Below are positions 1-8,852 of a DNA stretch of 64,000 nt, piece by piece (the stretch's first letter is position 1; every line of letters begins with the position of its first letter). The stretch is from NCBI GenBank assembly GCA_964462525.1, contig CAYWWY010000001.1, positions 310,001 to 374,000 of the forward strand, given 5' to 3'. Source of the DNA: CAYWWY01 sp964462525 (GTDB lineage Bacteria > Thermotogota > Thermotogae > MWEM01). The notes beneath the pieces were generated by a model. It ran no database searches and was not told where the DNA came from. It was given only the letters and a program-made list of their open reading frames with translations. The position numbers and the translations under genes are program-made.

Positions 1-1327
1 CGCTCATGGATGCCTGAACGATTCCTCTCGTAAACCCGGATGCATCTCCCATCACGTAGACCTCTTCACCAGGTAATCGGAAGGGTTGATCGTATTGAGG
101 CTTAAGCGAGTAAAATTTTGCTTCGACTCCGTATAGGAAATTACCCGGATTGTTAACTCCAGGTATAGCATGGTTCAACCGTTCAATAAACTCTTCGATC
201 GCAAATGCGGTTCTTCTAGGGAGGACCAGATTCAGATCTCCCGGAGTTGCATCAAGTGTTGGTTGAATATATGATTTTGAAATCCTTTGCGCCGTAGATC
301 TTCTTCCAAAAAGGAAATCTTTATACCGTTGAATAATGATCCCTTTTTCACCAGCCAATTTATTGGCAAGCCGTATGACCGATAATCCATAAGTATTGGG
401 GTCATTGAAGGGATACGTAAAATTATGAGTTACCAAAATCGCAAAGTTCGTGTTTTCTGTCTTTGTATGCACAAAAGAATGTCCATTTACTGTGACAAAA
501 TCATTCCCTTCTTCTCGACTCACGAGCCCTTGAGGATTGACACAAAACGTTCGGACTTCATCATCAGTTCTCGACAAGTATTTGACCTTAAACTCATAAA
601 GCACATCCGTTACTTCCCGACTGACTTGATGGCTCAACTCATATCGAATCCCAATGTCCACCTTAGTCCCAGAAAACGGAATCTTTCGATCCGACAACAC
701 CTTTTTTACCAATCCCGATCCACCTCGACCAGTTGCGAGAACAATGCGATCGTATTCTTTTGAAAGCGTACCATCTGAAAAGCGCAATTGATACATTCGC
801 ATTTCTGGAAAAAAAACAACTTCCTCCACTTCTTTCTCAAACTCCATTCGAAATCTTTGCATCGGATCGAGAGAAAACCGATCAAATAATACACGACTAA
901 CTATTTGCAGGTTGTCCGTCCCCACGTGAATGAAATCACTCAGTACCAATGATAAATTGTTTCGAAAAAAACTCTCTGTTATCCGGGACAACTTTCGGTT
1001 GTTTTGAATGCTGCTCTTCTCAATCCTGTCCAAGGTCTCTTCTAAAGTCCACAAGCCAATAACGGGGTCAAGGAACTCCTGATATGTGTTTTTCCCTAAA
1101 TAGGAAGCAATTTCGCCTCCAATCTCCTCCGAAATGGATAATTTTCCATCCGAATACGTTCCTGCACCGCCAAACCCATAAATAGAACCTTTCCCCTCCG
1201 GGGTTCGCTTGTCGGGCGCGTGCCCACGTTCAAAGATGTCAACACGAACCCCAGAAACTTGATCCCGGATCATTTGCTCCATAAAACCGATCGTGCTAGT
1301 CCCACATCCTACGATTGCAATTTTCAT
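1..1327 (-). CDS. FAD-dependent dehydrogenase, COG2509-like (3' end outside window)
   Basis: About 442 residues are visible and the C-terminus runs off the window. The N-terminus has a dinucleotide-binding Rossmann motif GCGTSTIG (residues 7-14). A conserved segment GGAGTYSDGKL follows near residues 56-66, typical of the uncharacterised COG2509 FAD-dependent dehydrogenases. VLATGRGGSG lies near residue 175, and a late GDASGFTRG motif is the usual C-terminal FAD-binding GD box. The start is the ATG at 1325-1327, preceded by GGGAG. No signal peptide or membrane segment is seen, so it is probably cytosolic. The substrate is unknown. An extended -10 box lies just upstream, so it may have its own promoter although the AhpD-like gene lies immediately before it on the same strand. 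Family assignment is fairly secure; the reaction is not. Confidence 0.85.
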   Translation of the reverse strand, partial: MKIAIVGCGTSTIGFMEQMIRDQVSGVRVDIFERGHAPDKRTPEGKGSIYGFGGAGTYSDGKLSISEEIGGEIASYLGKNTYQEFLDPVIGLWTLEETLDRIEKSSIQNNRKLSRITESFFRNNLSLVLSDFIHVGTDNLQIVSRVLFDRFSLDPMQRFRMEFEKEVEEVVFFPEMRMYQLRFSDGTLSKEYDRIVLATGRGGSGLVKKVLSDRKIPFSGTKVDIGIRYELSHQVSREVTDVLYEFKVKYLSRTDDEVRTFCVNPQGLVSREEGNDFVTVNGHSFVHTKTENTNFAILVTHNFTYPFNDPNTYGLSVIRLANKLAGEKGIIIQRYKDFLFGRRSTAQRISKSYIQPTLDATPGDLNLVLPRRTAFAIEEFIERLNHAIPGVNNPGNFLYGVEAKFYSLKPQYDQPFRLPGEEVYVMGDASGFTRGIVQASMS

Positions 1328-1357
1328 CTACTCACTCCCAAATCATTTTTCATGTTA

Positions 1358-1363
1358 ATTGTA
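1358..1363 (-). promoter_or_regulatory. Extended -10 box for the FAD dehydrogenase
   Basis: On the minus strand the sequence reads TGATACAAT, an extended -10 hexamer TACAAT. A poor -35 match CTGCAA lies 16 bases further upstream. It lies about 30 bases before the ATG and just inside or after the end of the AhpD-like gene. Pattern match only. Confidence 0.45.
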
Positions 1364-1370
1364 TCACGAC

Positions 1371-1739
1371 TTAACGGGTTTGCAGATGGGTCCAGATATC
1401 AAATGCCCTCCGAAGATAGGGGATCACAATGGAACCCCCGACAATCAACCCAATAGACATACTCTCCTCCAGTTCTTCCGTGGTGACGCCACACTGATAA
1501 CATTGGAGGAGATGGTAGGCGATGCAGTCATCACAACGCAACACAAGAGACGCTACTAAGCCCATAAGCTCTTTGGTCTTCTGATTGATCGCTCCGGGTC
1601 TGTACGCTTGGTGATCCAAAGACATAAACCGTTTTGTAACGATACCCGCATTCTTTAAGAGTTGCTGGTTTAACCGTTCTCTCTTTTGGGAAAAGACATC
1701 GATTGGGCTTTCATTGTCTTTCAATGATTCACGACTCAT
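1371..1739 (-). CDS. Carboxymuconolactone decarboxylase / AhpD-like protein
   Basis: A 122-residue all-alpha protein of the AhpD/CMD family. It has the redox motif C69-D-D-C72 followed by H76, in the arrangement CxxC-xxx-H that AhpD-like alkylhydroperoxidases use. The start was set at the ATG at 1737-1739 because GGAGG sits 7 bases before it; a longer reading frame upstream would run through the preceding terminator hairpin. The family acts as thiol-dependent peroxidase partners, but some members are decarboxylases. The CxxC favours the redox role here. It lies between the PEGA gene terminator and the FAD dehydrogenase, and may be cotranscribed with the latter. Confidence 0.82.
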   Translation of the reverse strand: MSRESLKDNESPIDVFSQKRERLNQQLLKNAGIVTKRFMSLDHQAYRPGAINQKTKELMGLVASLVLRCDDCIAYHLLQCYQCGVTTEELEESMSIGLIVGGSIVIPYLRRAFDIWTHLQTR

Positions 1740-1764
1740 ACTTGATCCCTCCATTTCTTTGCGT

Positions 1765-1795
1765 AAAAAAAGGCCGGACCGATCATCCGGCCTTT
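1765..1795 (-). terminator. Rho-independent terminator after the PEGA gene
   Basis: On the minus strand a 10-bp perfect stem (AAAGGCCGGA paired with TCCGGCCTTT, 7-base loop) is followed by seven T. It starts about 15 bases after the stop of the PEGA protein gene and lies before the start of the AhpD-like gene. Confidence 0.9.
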
Positions 1796-1811
1796 GATTC
1801 ATTCTTATACT

Positions 1812-3470
1812 CTATTGAATCCGTACCAATGAAGCGTTAATCGAATAGGATTCTCCCGCTCGAACATTGATCCTTGTAATATAACTGAAATACCCTTCAG
1901 CTACGATCAACACTTCATAAAGTCCTTCGTCAAGCTCCAATGAAATAGGACTGTTTGGAGAAAGCGTTCCACGAGACCGACCATTGACAAACACCGTACT
2001 GGTAACATTTGCTTGTACATTTATACGAGCCCTCAATGCTTGCAAAGAAGCATTAATTTCTTGATTTACCCCGCTAGCAAGAGTGACCGTGGTAGTCCAA
2101 TCTTGATACCCTTCTCGAGTCAATCGCACTTGATAGGTACCCGGACTAACGGTCATCTGGAAGGGAGTTTGATTTCCCGTATTCGAGCCATCCAAAAAAA
2201 TCCTTGCTCCGCTGGGATTGGAACGAATGGATACTGTTGCTTGAAGCGGGGATAAACGAACGGGGATTGTCTTATACTCTCCTCCGCTCAAGGAAAAGCT
2301 TACATTATATGGATTGTACCCCGAGCGAGTAACCGATAAGGAGTGCGTCCCCGCGCGGAGTGTCAACGTCAGTTCACCCCCTGCAGGACCGTAATCAACA
2401 CCATTGATCGCCACCCTCGCATCAAAAGGATCCGCTTGAATTTTAACTGTTCCGTCCTGGGGTAGATCTCTTTGAAGGGTAACATTCGCTGTCCGATGCT
2501 CCCCTGATGATAGAGTGAACGTTGTTTGGAAATCCTGGTAACCCGACAACCGGAGCAGGAGTGTATGAGTTCCCACTGAAACTTGGTTGATCGTAAGGGG
2601 AGTCATCCCTCTGAAACTTCCGTCCAAAAATACTTGGGCATTTGAAGGAACGCTATTGACAGTTACCCGTCCCGGTTGACTTGGAGGAGCAAGGGGTTCC
2701 AAAGTTGCTGAAATCACAACTACTGATCCGCTTTGCATAAAAAACTCTCTTTCAAACGTTTGATACCCCGAACGGTAATAGCGAACAATGTGATACCCTT
2801 CAAAGATCGTAGTCTTCAAAGGCGTCTGACCTATCCAGCTACCATCAAGCCAAATGGCCGCTCCAGAAGGGCTGGACTGAAAATCAACCGTACCTTTGCT
2901 GGGAGCAGACCCAACATAGAAAAAGGTCATCGCAGAAGTCCACTCGGGTTCAGGTTTTTCCGGTTGAATGATAATCCTTTGAATCATTTGCTTCAAATCG
3001 GATTCTGCGTCTCTTGTGGCTTGGATTAATGGGGTCGCTTGGAATTGTTGCGTCCATGTATTATAGACCGCAAACTGCTGGGTGCTTGCGACAATTTGAA
3101 GGTATTCCTTTCCCGGTTTGTTATCAATGGTGAGATTGTACCTCTGGTCAGGAATGGTATAAGTCACGCCACCTCGGACTAGATTATCTGGGTGAAATCG
3201 ATTGGGAAACAAGATCGTCGTCACTCCATCGGCTTGAATGTTGTAGATGACCACATATGCGTCTTTGTTTGCTTTGAATGAAACGCGAACTCGTTCTCCG
3301 GCTTGATATACCGCTCCTTCCGGCCGATCCATCGAAATGCTGACTTCCAAATTCGTCGGTTGTTCAGGTGTAATAATGATTGCACGAGGATTAATTTCCG
3401 CCACACGACCAAAACTGACCAAACATACCATCAGAAATACTGCAACTACCAACCAGCTCTTTTTCTGCAT
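1812..3470 (-). CDS. Secreted DUF4384-like / five-PEGA-repeat envelope protein
   Basis: A 552-residue exported protein. The start at 3470 gives a clear signal peptide (MQKK, then a hydrophobic core of about 16 residues) and has GGTGAGG just upstream. Residues about 30-190 resemble a DUF4384-type beta domain (segments such as YVVIYN and TTILFPN). After it come five tandem PEGA repeats of roughly 65-70 residues, recognisable by S-x-P-S-G-A-x-I-x-L-D-G, then G-x-T-P, then GYQ. The fifth repeat is the most divergent. PEGA domains are surface or periplasmic beta modules that probably bind wall or envelope polymers. It lies directly downstream of the HtrA gene on the same strand, with a 60-base gap, so the two may share an envelope role. 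No enzyme motif is seen. Confidence 0.85.
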   Translation of the reverse strand: MQKKSWLVVAVFLMVCLVSFGRVAEINPRAIIITPEQPTNLEVSISMDRPEGAVYQAGERVRVSFKANKDAYVVIYNIQADGVTTILFPNRFHPDNLVRGGVTYTIPDQRYNLTIDNKPGKEYLQIVASTQQFAVYNTWTQQFQATPLIQATRDAESDLKQMIQRIIIQPEKPEPEWTSAMTFFYVGSAPSKGTVDFQSSPSGAAIWLDGSWIGQTPLKTTIFEGYHIVRYYRSGYQTFEREFFMQSGSVVVISATLEPLAPPSQPGRVTVNSVPSNAQVFLDGSFRGMTPLTINQVSVGTHTLLLRLSGYQDFQTTFTLSSGEHRTANVTLQRDLPQDGTVKIQADPFDARVAINGVDYGPAGGELTLTLRAGTHSLSVTRSGYNPYNVSFSLSGGEYKTIPVRLSPLQATVSIRSNPSGARIFLDGSNTGNQTPFQMTVSPGTYQVRLTREGYQDWTTTVTLASGVNQEINASLQALRARINVQANVTSTVFVNGRSRGTLSPNSPISLELDEGLYEVLIVAEGYFSYITRINVRAGESYSINASLVRIQ

Positions 3471-3530
3471 TGCCTCACCTTCCTTCAGATGATGTACGTT
3501 CATGCTCTAATGAGATGTACAATTCTTTTT

Positions 3531-4955
3531 TTACAGGGAAAACGATATCATTGCGTTCCCCCGTCCTGGGATAAATAGATGCAAAGCCACCGAGTCTCCG
3601 GATTGTAATCGTTCTGCTCTGGTTTCCCATACATCCATATTGGATACCTCAATCCGGTTCAGCGCGAGGATAACCATACTAGATCGAATCCCCAATCGAT
3701 AGGCATTGCTCTGCGGATCGATATCTACAATAATAACCCCAGTAACTTGTTCAGGGATATCATATCTCTGACGCAAATCAGGGCTCAATTCTGCAACAGA
3801 AAAACCAAACAAATCTGACCGAATCGCTTCCGGCAAATCTTCAGGCTCTGGGTCGGGTTGAGTAATCGCTTCTTCAGCTTCAGGGCTTTGTCCAAGAATA
3901 ACATTGATGGTCAAAGTCGATCCATTCCGATCTAGGACGATTTCAACCCGCTCATCAATTCGTTTGGACTGAATCAGGCTAACCAAATGAGCGTGATCAT
4001 GAACTTCCTTTCCATCGAATCGAATAATTACATCTTGCGGCTTCATTCCTGCTCTTTCTGCTGGGCTGTTTGGGCTAATTTCAACAACAAGAGCTCCTCT
4101 CGTTGATCCCAAACCCAATGCCTTTTGTGTGTTCTCATCTACCGACATAACGACCACGCCCAAAAAAGCTTTTCTCAGTTTTCCATATCGGATTAAATCT
4201 TCCAACCACATTTTGATTCTGTTGATGGGTATCGCAAATCCGAGGTTGATTCCTTCCATGGGATTAACAATTGCTGTATTGATCCCAATGACTTCTCCAT
4301 GGATATTCAGGAGAGGGCCTCCACTGTTGCCTGGGTTAATTGCCGCGTCTGTTTGGATCAAATCAGGATAATATCCTCCGCTCCGATCCGGTTTCGGGAT
4401 TCTGCGGTTGATTGCACTGATCACCCCCACTGTAACTGTGTGCTGAAACCCTAGGGGGTTTCCTATTGCGATTGCCCACTCGCCTATTTTTAAGGCATCC
4501 GAATCTCCAAAAGTCAAATATGGGAGCTGGATATCATTATCTCTTTCAATCTGGATCACAGCAATATCCATATCAGAATCGCCACCGATGTACTTAGCGT
4601 CGAAGACGGTGCCATCCATCATGGTAATCGTTATCTTCTGCGCATCCCGGACAACATGCTCATTGGTCAGTACGTGCCCATCCGAATCGAAAATGACTCC
4701 TGATCCAAGCGATGTTTCTTGCCGGGGTACTCCGAACGGGGAAAGATCTTCACCAAAAAAACGGCGAAAAAACTCATCCATAAATGGATCAATTGAAGCG
4801 CGAGCAGTCCGGACAACATCAATCTTTACTACTGCATTTGACGTTGCATCGACCACATTAACAATGGGACTCCGATAATCCGGATTCACATAGGCCATCA
4901 GTGAAAGACTTACCAAAAGTATTACCGTTAATACAATCCATCTTTTTTTCATCAT
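3531..4955 (-). CDS. HtrA/DegP-type periplasmic serine protease
   Basis: A 474-residue trypsin-like protease with two PDZ domains. The N-terminal signal peptide is obvious (MMKKRW, then a hydrophobic stretch to about residue 21). The catalytic triad is complete: H100 in TNEHVV, D130 in SDMDIAV and S211 in NPGNSGGP. PDZ1 spans about 260-350 and PDZ2 about 375-470, so the length is normal for DegP/DegQ. GGAGGTGAT lies 6 bases before the first of two adjacent ATG codons; either could be used. It should degrade or refold misfolded proteins outside the cytoplasmic membrane. No CIRCE element or clear sigma-70 promoter was recognised upstream. Confidence 0.95.
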   Translation of the reverse strand: MMKKRWIVLTVILLVSLSLMAYVNPDYRSPIVNVVDATSNAVVKIDVVRTARASIDPFMDEFFRRFFGEDLSPFGVPRQETSLGSGVIFDSDGHVLTNEHVVRDAQKITITMMDGTVFDAKYIGGDSDMDIAVIQIERDNDIQLPYLTFGDSDALKIGEWAIAIGNPLGFQHTVTVGVISAINRRIPKPDRSGGYYPDLIQTDAAINPGNSGGPLLNIHGEVIGINTAIVNPMEGINLGFAIPINRIKMWLEDLIRYGKLRKAFLGVVVMSVDENTQKALGLGSTRGALVVEISPNSPAERAGMKPQDVIIRFDGKEVHDHAHLVSLIQSKRIDERVEIVLDRNGSTLTINVILGQSPEAEEAITQPDPEPEDLPEAIRSDLFGFSVAELSPDLRQRYDIPEQVTGVIIVDIDPQSNAYRLGIRSSMVILALNRIEVSNMDVWETRAERLQSGDSVALHLFIPGRGNAMISFSL

Positions 4956-5283
4956 CTATCACCTCCGAATTATTTTTCCACTTCAAAAGACGAGAAATAC
5001 GGCTGGTTGTTCCGAGCCATTGATCGATCATTGTTCCATTTTCCCCATTAATCAAAGAAAAAAACGGAAGAAAAATTCGATCGGAAATCAAGATCTAAAC
5101 CAGTAGACTAAAGATTCTATATGTGATTCTGTCCATGAATTGATGGTCTTTCGAGCTTATTGATGGAGAATTAGTGAAAACTAGAATGGGGAAAAAAACG
5201 GTAAATTTCTTATAATATTGCCCATTCCAAGAGTATTTCTACTTTGTTCTACCCAAAACGAAAAAAGAACAGGATATCTGAGG

Positions 5284-5313
5284 TTGAAAAGAAAAATGCA
5301 AATAGTGTACAAT
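5284..5313 (+). promoter_or_regulatory. Promoter of the sugar ABC operon
   Basis: TTGAAA (5284-5289) and TACAAT (5308-5313) are separated by 18 bases, close to the sigma-70 consensus. The next bases form a LacI-type operator, so transcription would start inside it. Confidence 0.7.
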
Positions 5314-5326
5314 GGAAACGGTTCCA
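5313..5326 (+). promoter_or_regulatory. LacI/GalR-type operator
   Basis: TGGAAACGGTTCCA is a 14-base near-palindrome with the central CG typical of LacI-family operators. It overlaps the end of the -10 box, where a bound repressor would block transcription start. No LacI-family gene lies in this window, so the regulator is inferred. Confidence 0.6.
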
Positions 5327-5390
5327 CTGTGGTTTTATTCCCTTCGGATGGGCTGTGGTTTCGAAATCCCATTTACAAAGGAGGAAAGCG

Positions 5391-5441
5391 ATGACATACA
5401 GACAGTCTATGATCCGCACTTTGGGTGATCCTCATGGCTAA
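5391..5441 (+). CDS. Short leader ORF overlapping the permease start
   Basis: A 16-codon reading frame, MTYRQSMIRTLGDPHG, preceded by a very strong Shine-Dalgarno (AAAGGAGG, 6 bases before ATG). Its TAA at 5439-5441 lies inside the second and third codons of the permease frame, which begins at 5434. The permease itself has only a weak ribosome site (GGGTGAT). This arrangement suggests that translation of the leader delivers ribosomes to the permease start. No regulatory residue run is evident. It could also be a fortuitous ORF. Confidence 0.5.
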   Translation: MTYRQSMIRTLGDPHG

Positions 5442-6507
5442 AGCTTCTAAGATGTCTCGTTTGTCGAAAAACGAGCAAAGACTGGCGTATCGTTTATTGC
5501 TTCCCTCGTTTATCATTCTTGCCGTTATCGCTTTTTATCCCCTTTTTCAGGTATTCTATACCAGTTTTACTGACCGCGTTTTCGCTAGCCAACGTGAAGT
5601 TCAGTTTGTTGGATTTGACAATTACTTCTCCTTATTGGGAATGACAATTGCTGAGCTTCCCCCGATAATTGATGAAGAAACTGGTGAACACCTAAGGGAC
5701 CCGAATACAGGAGAGTACCTTTATGAACGACCTATCCGGGTCTTACCCAGACAACCCGTGCGGTATCGGGAAGTTTCTCAGTTTTCTTGGTTTGGGAAGA
5801 GATATGTTTTTGGAGCGAGAGATCCGATCTTCATCGATGCGATTGGTAATACACTCGTGTTTACTTTTTTTTCCGTTATCCTGGAAACTCTCCTTGGGCT
5901 CGGTATTGCTATGGTTGTACACAGCCATTTTAAAGGAAGAGGCGCAATGCGTGCGGTAATGTTGGTTCCTTGGGCTGTAATCACAGTTGTATCCGCAAGG
6001 ATTTGGCAGTGGATGTTAACCCCGAGCCGAGCTGGATTCTTTAATATGATTATGAGTCATTTGGGTTTGTCCGACGGCCAAACGGCCTTTCTAACCGTCG
6101 AAGCGATGCAAATGCCCGTTATGATTGCTGTGGATGTCTGGAAAACCACTCCTTTTATGGCTTTATTGATTCTAGCAGGGTTGCAAACTATTCCCGGAGA
6201 GCTATATGAAGCATGTCAGGTAGATGGCGCTAGCAAATTGCGAAGGTTTTTCTCAATTACTCTACCCATGGTAAAGCCAGCATTGTTTGTAGCTTTAATC
6301 TTTCGCACTCTAGATGCTTTACGGGTGTTTGATGTATTCCAGGTTCTTCTCGGAAATCGAAGGTATTCAATGGCCAGCTACAACTATTTCCAACTGATTG
6401 GCAACCGGAATATGGGCCTTGCTTCCGCTATCGGTGTGATCATCTTCATATTTATCTTTGTGTTCGCGATTCTGTACATCCGTGCGATGGGGGTGGACGA
6501 AGAATGA
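5434..6507 (+). CDS. Sugar ABC transporter permease (MalF/UgpA type)
   Basis: A 357-residue membrane subunit of a carbohydrate ABC importer. TM1 lies at about residues 20-42. A long extracytoplasmic segment of about 80 residues follows before TM2, as in MalF-like permeases. The EAA loop that contacts the ATPase is visible near residues 255-275 (EACQVDGA...LP). ATG 5434 was chosen; a GTG nine bases upstream is possible. The gene overlaps the next permease by ATGA. No ATPase gene lies in the cluster, so a shared MsmK/MalK-type ATPase elsewhere is inferred. Confidence 0.92.
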   Translation: MAKASKMSRLSKNEQRLAYRLLLPSFIILAVIAFYPLFQVFYTSFTDRVFASQREVQFVGFDNYFSLLGMTIAELPPIIDEETGEHLRDPNTGEYLYERPIRVLPRQPVRYREVSQFSWFGKRYVFGARDPIFIDAIGNTLVFTFFSVILETLLGLGIAMVVHSHFKGRGAMRAVMLVPWAVITVVSARIWQWMLTPSRAGFFNMIMSHLGLSDGQTAFLTVEAMQMPVMIAVDVWKTTPFMALLILAGLQTIPGELYEACQVDGASKLRRFFSITLPMVKPALFVALIFRTLDALRVFDVFQVLLGNRRYSMASYNYFQLIGNRNMGLASAIGVIIFIFIFVFAILYIRAMGVDEE

Positions 6508-7373
6508 AGATGTCCAAAAAAGCCAAAAGATCCGTAGGGAAGACGCTTTTTTATATCCTAATAATTTTCATCTTTATCTATATGCTTTTCCCCTTCTATT
6601 GGGCCGTAAACTCTTCCTTTAAATCCGAAGACCAACTCATGATGACCCCAGCAACTTGGGTCCCTCGTGACACACAAGGAAATTTTGCTCCGTATTTCCA
6701 AAACTACATCGCTGTTTTCCAAGATGGGCAGTTCGTACGAGCAATATGGAACAGCACCTTGGTAGCAGGTTTGACTACCCTATTCGCATTGTCGATCGGC
6801 TCTTTTGCTGCTTTTGCGCTTGGAAAACTTCGGTTTCGTGGTAGAAAACCCAGTCTGTATTTGATTTTGGCTATGACTATGTTTCCGCAAGTAACTGTTC
6901 TCGCTGGTTTGTATGCGGTTATTACTACGTTAAATTTGCCAACGCATCTTAGTATGATCCTATCCTATATGATTTTTACTCTTCCCTTTACCACATGGGT
7001 AATGACCGCCTTTTTTAAGAAACTCCCTACAGAAATAATGCAATCCGCTTGGGTCGATGGCGCCAGTCCATTCCAGACCTTTTATATGATCCTATTGCCA
7101 TTGACTGCCCCAGCTTTAGTCACCACTGGATTGCTTGCTTTCATTGCGGCTTGGAATGAGTACCTTTTCGCGCTGACCTTCACCTCCATTGATCCATCCG
7201 CGCGGACCATTCCTGTAGCAATATCGCTCTTTGGTGGTTCTGTGGCTCGTCAAGAACCGTTTGGTGAGATCATGGCTGCTGCTGTTGTGGTAACAATTCC
7301 TGTCGTACTTTTGGTCTTGATTTTCCAAAGGAAGATTGTTGCTGGATTAACGGCAGGCGCTGTGAAAGGCTAG
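6504..7373 (+). CDS. Sugar ABC transporter permease (MalG/UgpE type)
   Basis: A 289-residue second membrane subunit. It has six predicted membrane segments and an EAA loop near residues 180-203 (SAWVDGASPF...LP). It starts with ATGA overlapping the stop of the first permease, so the two are translationally coupled and should form a heterodimer. Length and topology are normal for MalG-like subunits. The binding protein follows after 78 bases. Confidence 0.93.
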   Translation: MKMSKKAKRSVGKTLFYILIIFIFIYMLFPFYWAVNSSFKSEDQLMMTPATWVPRDTQGNFAPYFQNYIAVFQDGQFVRAIWNSTLVAGLTTLFALSIGSFAAFALGKLRFRGRKPSLYLILAMTMFPQVTVLAGLYAVITTLNLPTHLSMILSYMIFTLPFTTWVMTAFFKKLPTEIMQSAWVDGASPFQTFYMILLPLTAPALVTTGLLAFIAAWNEYLFALTFTSIDPSARTIPVAISLFGGSVARQEPFGEIMAAAVVVTIPVVLLVLIFQRKIVAGLTAGAVKG

Positions 7374-7451
7374 TACCAATATCTACAATTGAATGATCCA
7401 TTGTGGAAAATAGATGCTTCACCATCTTGAATAAAAGAAGGAGGTACAAAC

Positions 7452-8714
7452 ATGAGAAAGTTGGTAATCGTCGTATTGGCCCTGTGTGTTTCTCTCGCAG
7501 TCATGGGGCAAACTGTTATCACCGTAGCGGCTGGCGCAGTTGGTATTGAACTAGAACTCGCGAGAAAGGCTGCCGAACATTACATGAAGATCAATCCAGA
7601 TGTAACCGTTCGGGTGCTTGACACTCCGGACATGGTGCAGGATCGGTTGGGTCTCTACTTACAGTTCTTTGAAGCTCGGAGCCCTGAAGTTGATGTCTAC
7701 CAAATTGACGTGATTTGGCCCGGTGACTTGGCTGAGCACTTTGTCGACCTGTACGATTATGGCGCAGAACGTCTTGTAAGCATGCATTTCCCAGCAATCG
7801 TAGAGAACAACACAGTTGACGGTAGGCTCGTAGGGATTCCTTGGTTTACCGATGCTGGGTTGTTGTACTACAGAACAGATCTGCTGCAGAAGTATAATCT
7901 GAATCCTCCGAAAACATGGGATGAATTGGAACGAACAGCAAAAATCATCCAAGATGGGGAACGAGCTGCTGGGAATCGAGATTTTTGGGGATTTGTTTGG
8001 CAAGGAAACGCCTATGAAGGGTTGACTTGCGATGCCCTGGAATGGTTAGCGTCTAATGATGGTGGGACGATCATCTCTCCTGACGGTGTCATTACGGTGA
8101 ACAATCCCAACGCAGTCGAGATTCTTCAAAAAGCAAGAGGGTGGATTGGAACAATCTCTCCTCCCGGAGTTCTCGGAATGGCTGAAGAAGAATCCAGAGC
8201 CGTATGGCAAGCGGGAAATGCAGCTTTTATGAGAAACTGGCCCTATGCTTATAGTTTAGGACATGCTGCGGATTCTGTCATTCGCGGCAAGTTTGACGTT
8301 TCTCCCCTTCCCGCAGGTCGAAGTGGCGCTGGAGCAGCAACGCTTGGCGGTTGGCAGCTGGCTGTCAGCAAATACAGCAGAAACCCAGCTATCGCAGCTG
8401 AAGTGGCGTTCTTCTTTGCCTCTTATGAAATGCAGAAAGACCGAGCAATTGTTGGATCCTATAACCCGACAATCATGGCGCTTTACGCAGACCCTGAAGT
8501 GCTGAAAGCTACTCCATTCTTTGGCAGTCTTTATGATGTTTTCATCAATGCTGTGGCGCGACCATCAACTGCAACCGCTCCAAATTACAACGAAGTATCA
8601 ACACTCTTCTTCCGAGCCGTTCATTCCGTTCTTCGAGGAGACAAACGAGCTATGGACGCATTGGAAGAGTTGGAACTCGATTTGGAAGATTTAACAGGGT
8701 TTCCTGTGCATTAA
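7452..8714 (+). CDS. Sugar-binding protein of ABC transporter (trehalose/maltose type)
   Basis: A 420-residue family-1 solute-binding protein. The signal peptide ends near residue 19 (MGQ) and carries no lipobox cysteine, so the mature protein is a free periplasmic or toga-space protein. Segments such as VDVYQIDVIWPGDLA, GIPWFTDAG and QGNAYEGLTCDALEW are typical of the ThuE/TreE/AglE group that binds trehalose, maltose or sucrose. A strong GGAGG site lies before the ATG. The permease-permease-binding protein order and a terminator after it close the operon. The exact sugar is inferred from sequence flavour only. Confidence 0.9.
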   Translation: MRKLVIVVLALCVSLAVMGQTVITVAAGAVGIELELARKAAEHYMKINPDVTVRVLDTPDMVQDRLGLYLQFFEARSPEVDVYQIDVIWPGDLAEHFVDLYDYGAERLVSMHFPAIVENNTVDGRLVGIPWFTDAGLLYYRTDLLQKYNLNPPKTWDELERTAKIIQDGERAAGNRDFWGFVWQGNAYEGLTCDALEWLASNDGGTIISPDGVITVNNPNAVEILQKARGWIGTISPPGVLGMAEEESRAVWQAGNAAFMRNWPYAYSLGHAADSVIRGKFDVSPLPAGRSGAGAATLGGWQLAVSKYSRNPAIAAEVAFFFASYEMQKDRAIVGSYNPTIMALYADPEVLKATPFFGSLYDVFINAVARPSTATAPNYNEVSTLFFRAVHSVLRGDKRAMDALEELELDLEDLTGFPVH

Positions 8715-8738
8715 TTTCTAGATAGGAAAATGGATCTT

Positions 8739-8775
8739 ATAGGGCTACATCGGTCTACGTTGTAGCCCTATTTTC
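8739..8775 (+). terminator. Terminator of the sugar ABC operon
   Basis: AGGGCTACA pairs with TGTAGCCCT around a loop of about 11 bases and is followed by ATTTTC. It begins about 25 bases after the binding-protein stop. The tail is short, but the stem is strong, and it may also work for the converging thioredoxin-like gene. Confidence 0.8.
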
Positions 8776-8852
8776 TCCAAGTTCGGAACTCTTGTTTTTT
8801 CCAAAACACGGAATCGAAATCCTTTATAGTTTCGCGGGGTATCTGATCCATT

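Larger units (their letters stand above)
4956..5390. other. Intergenic region between divergent htrA and sugar ABC operons
   Basis: A gene-free stretch of 435 bases. The right part holds the promoter and operator of the sugar transporter (5284-5326) and a second TATAAT-like box near 5211. The left part must contain the htrA promoter, but only a weak TATAGA-like box could be suggested near 5110 on the minus strand. Short reading frames here lack start signals and are not believed. Confidence 0.7.

Noticed and set aside
425..763. 112-codon plus-strand ORF at the left edge
   Set aside because: It is antisense to the FAD dehydrogenase, whose motifs are clear; no ribosome site.
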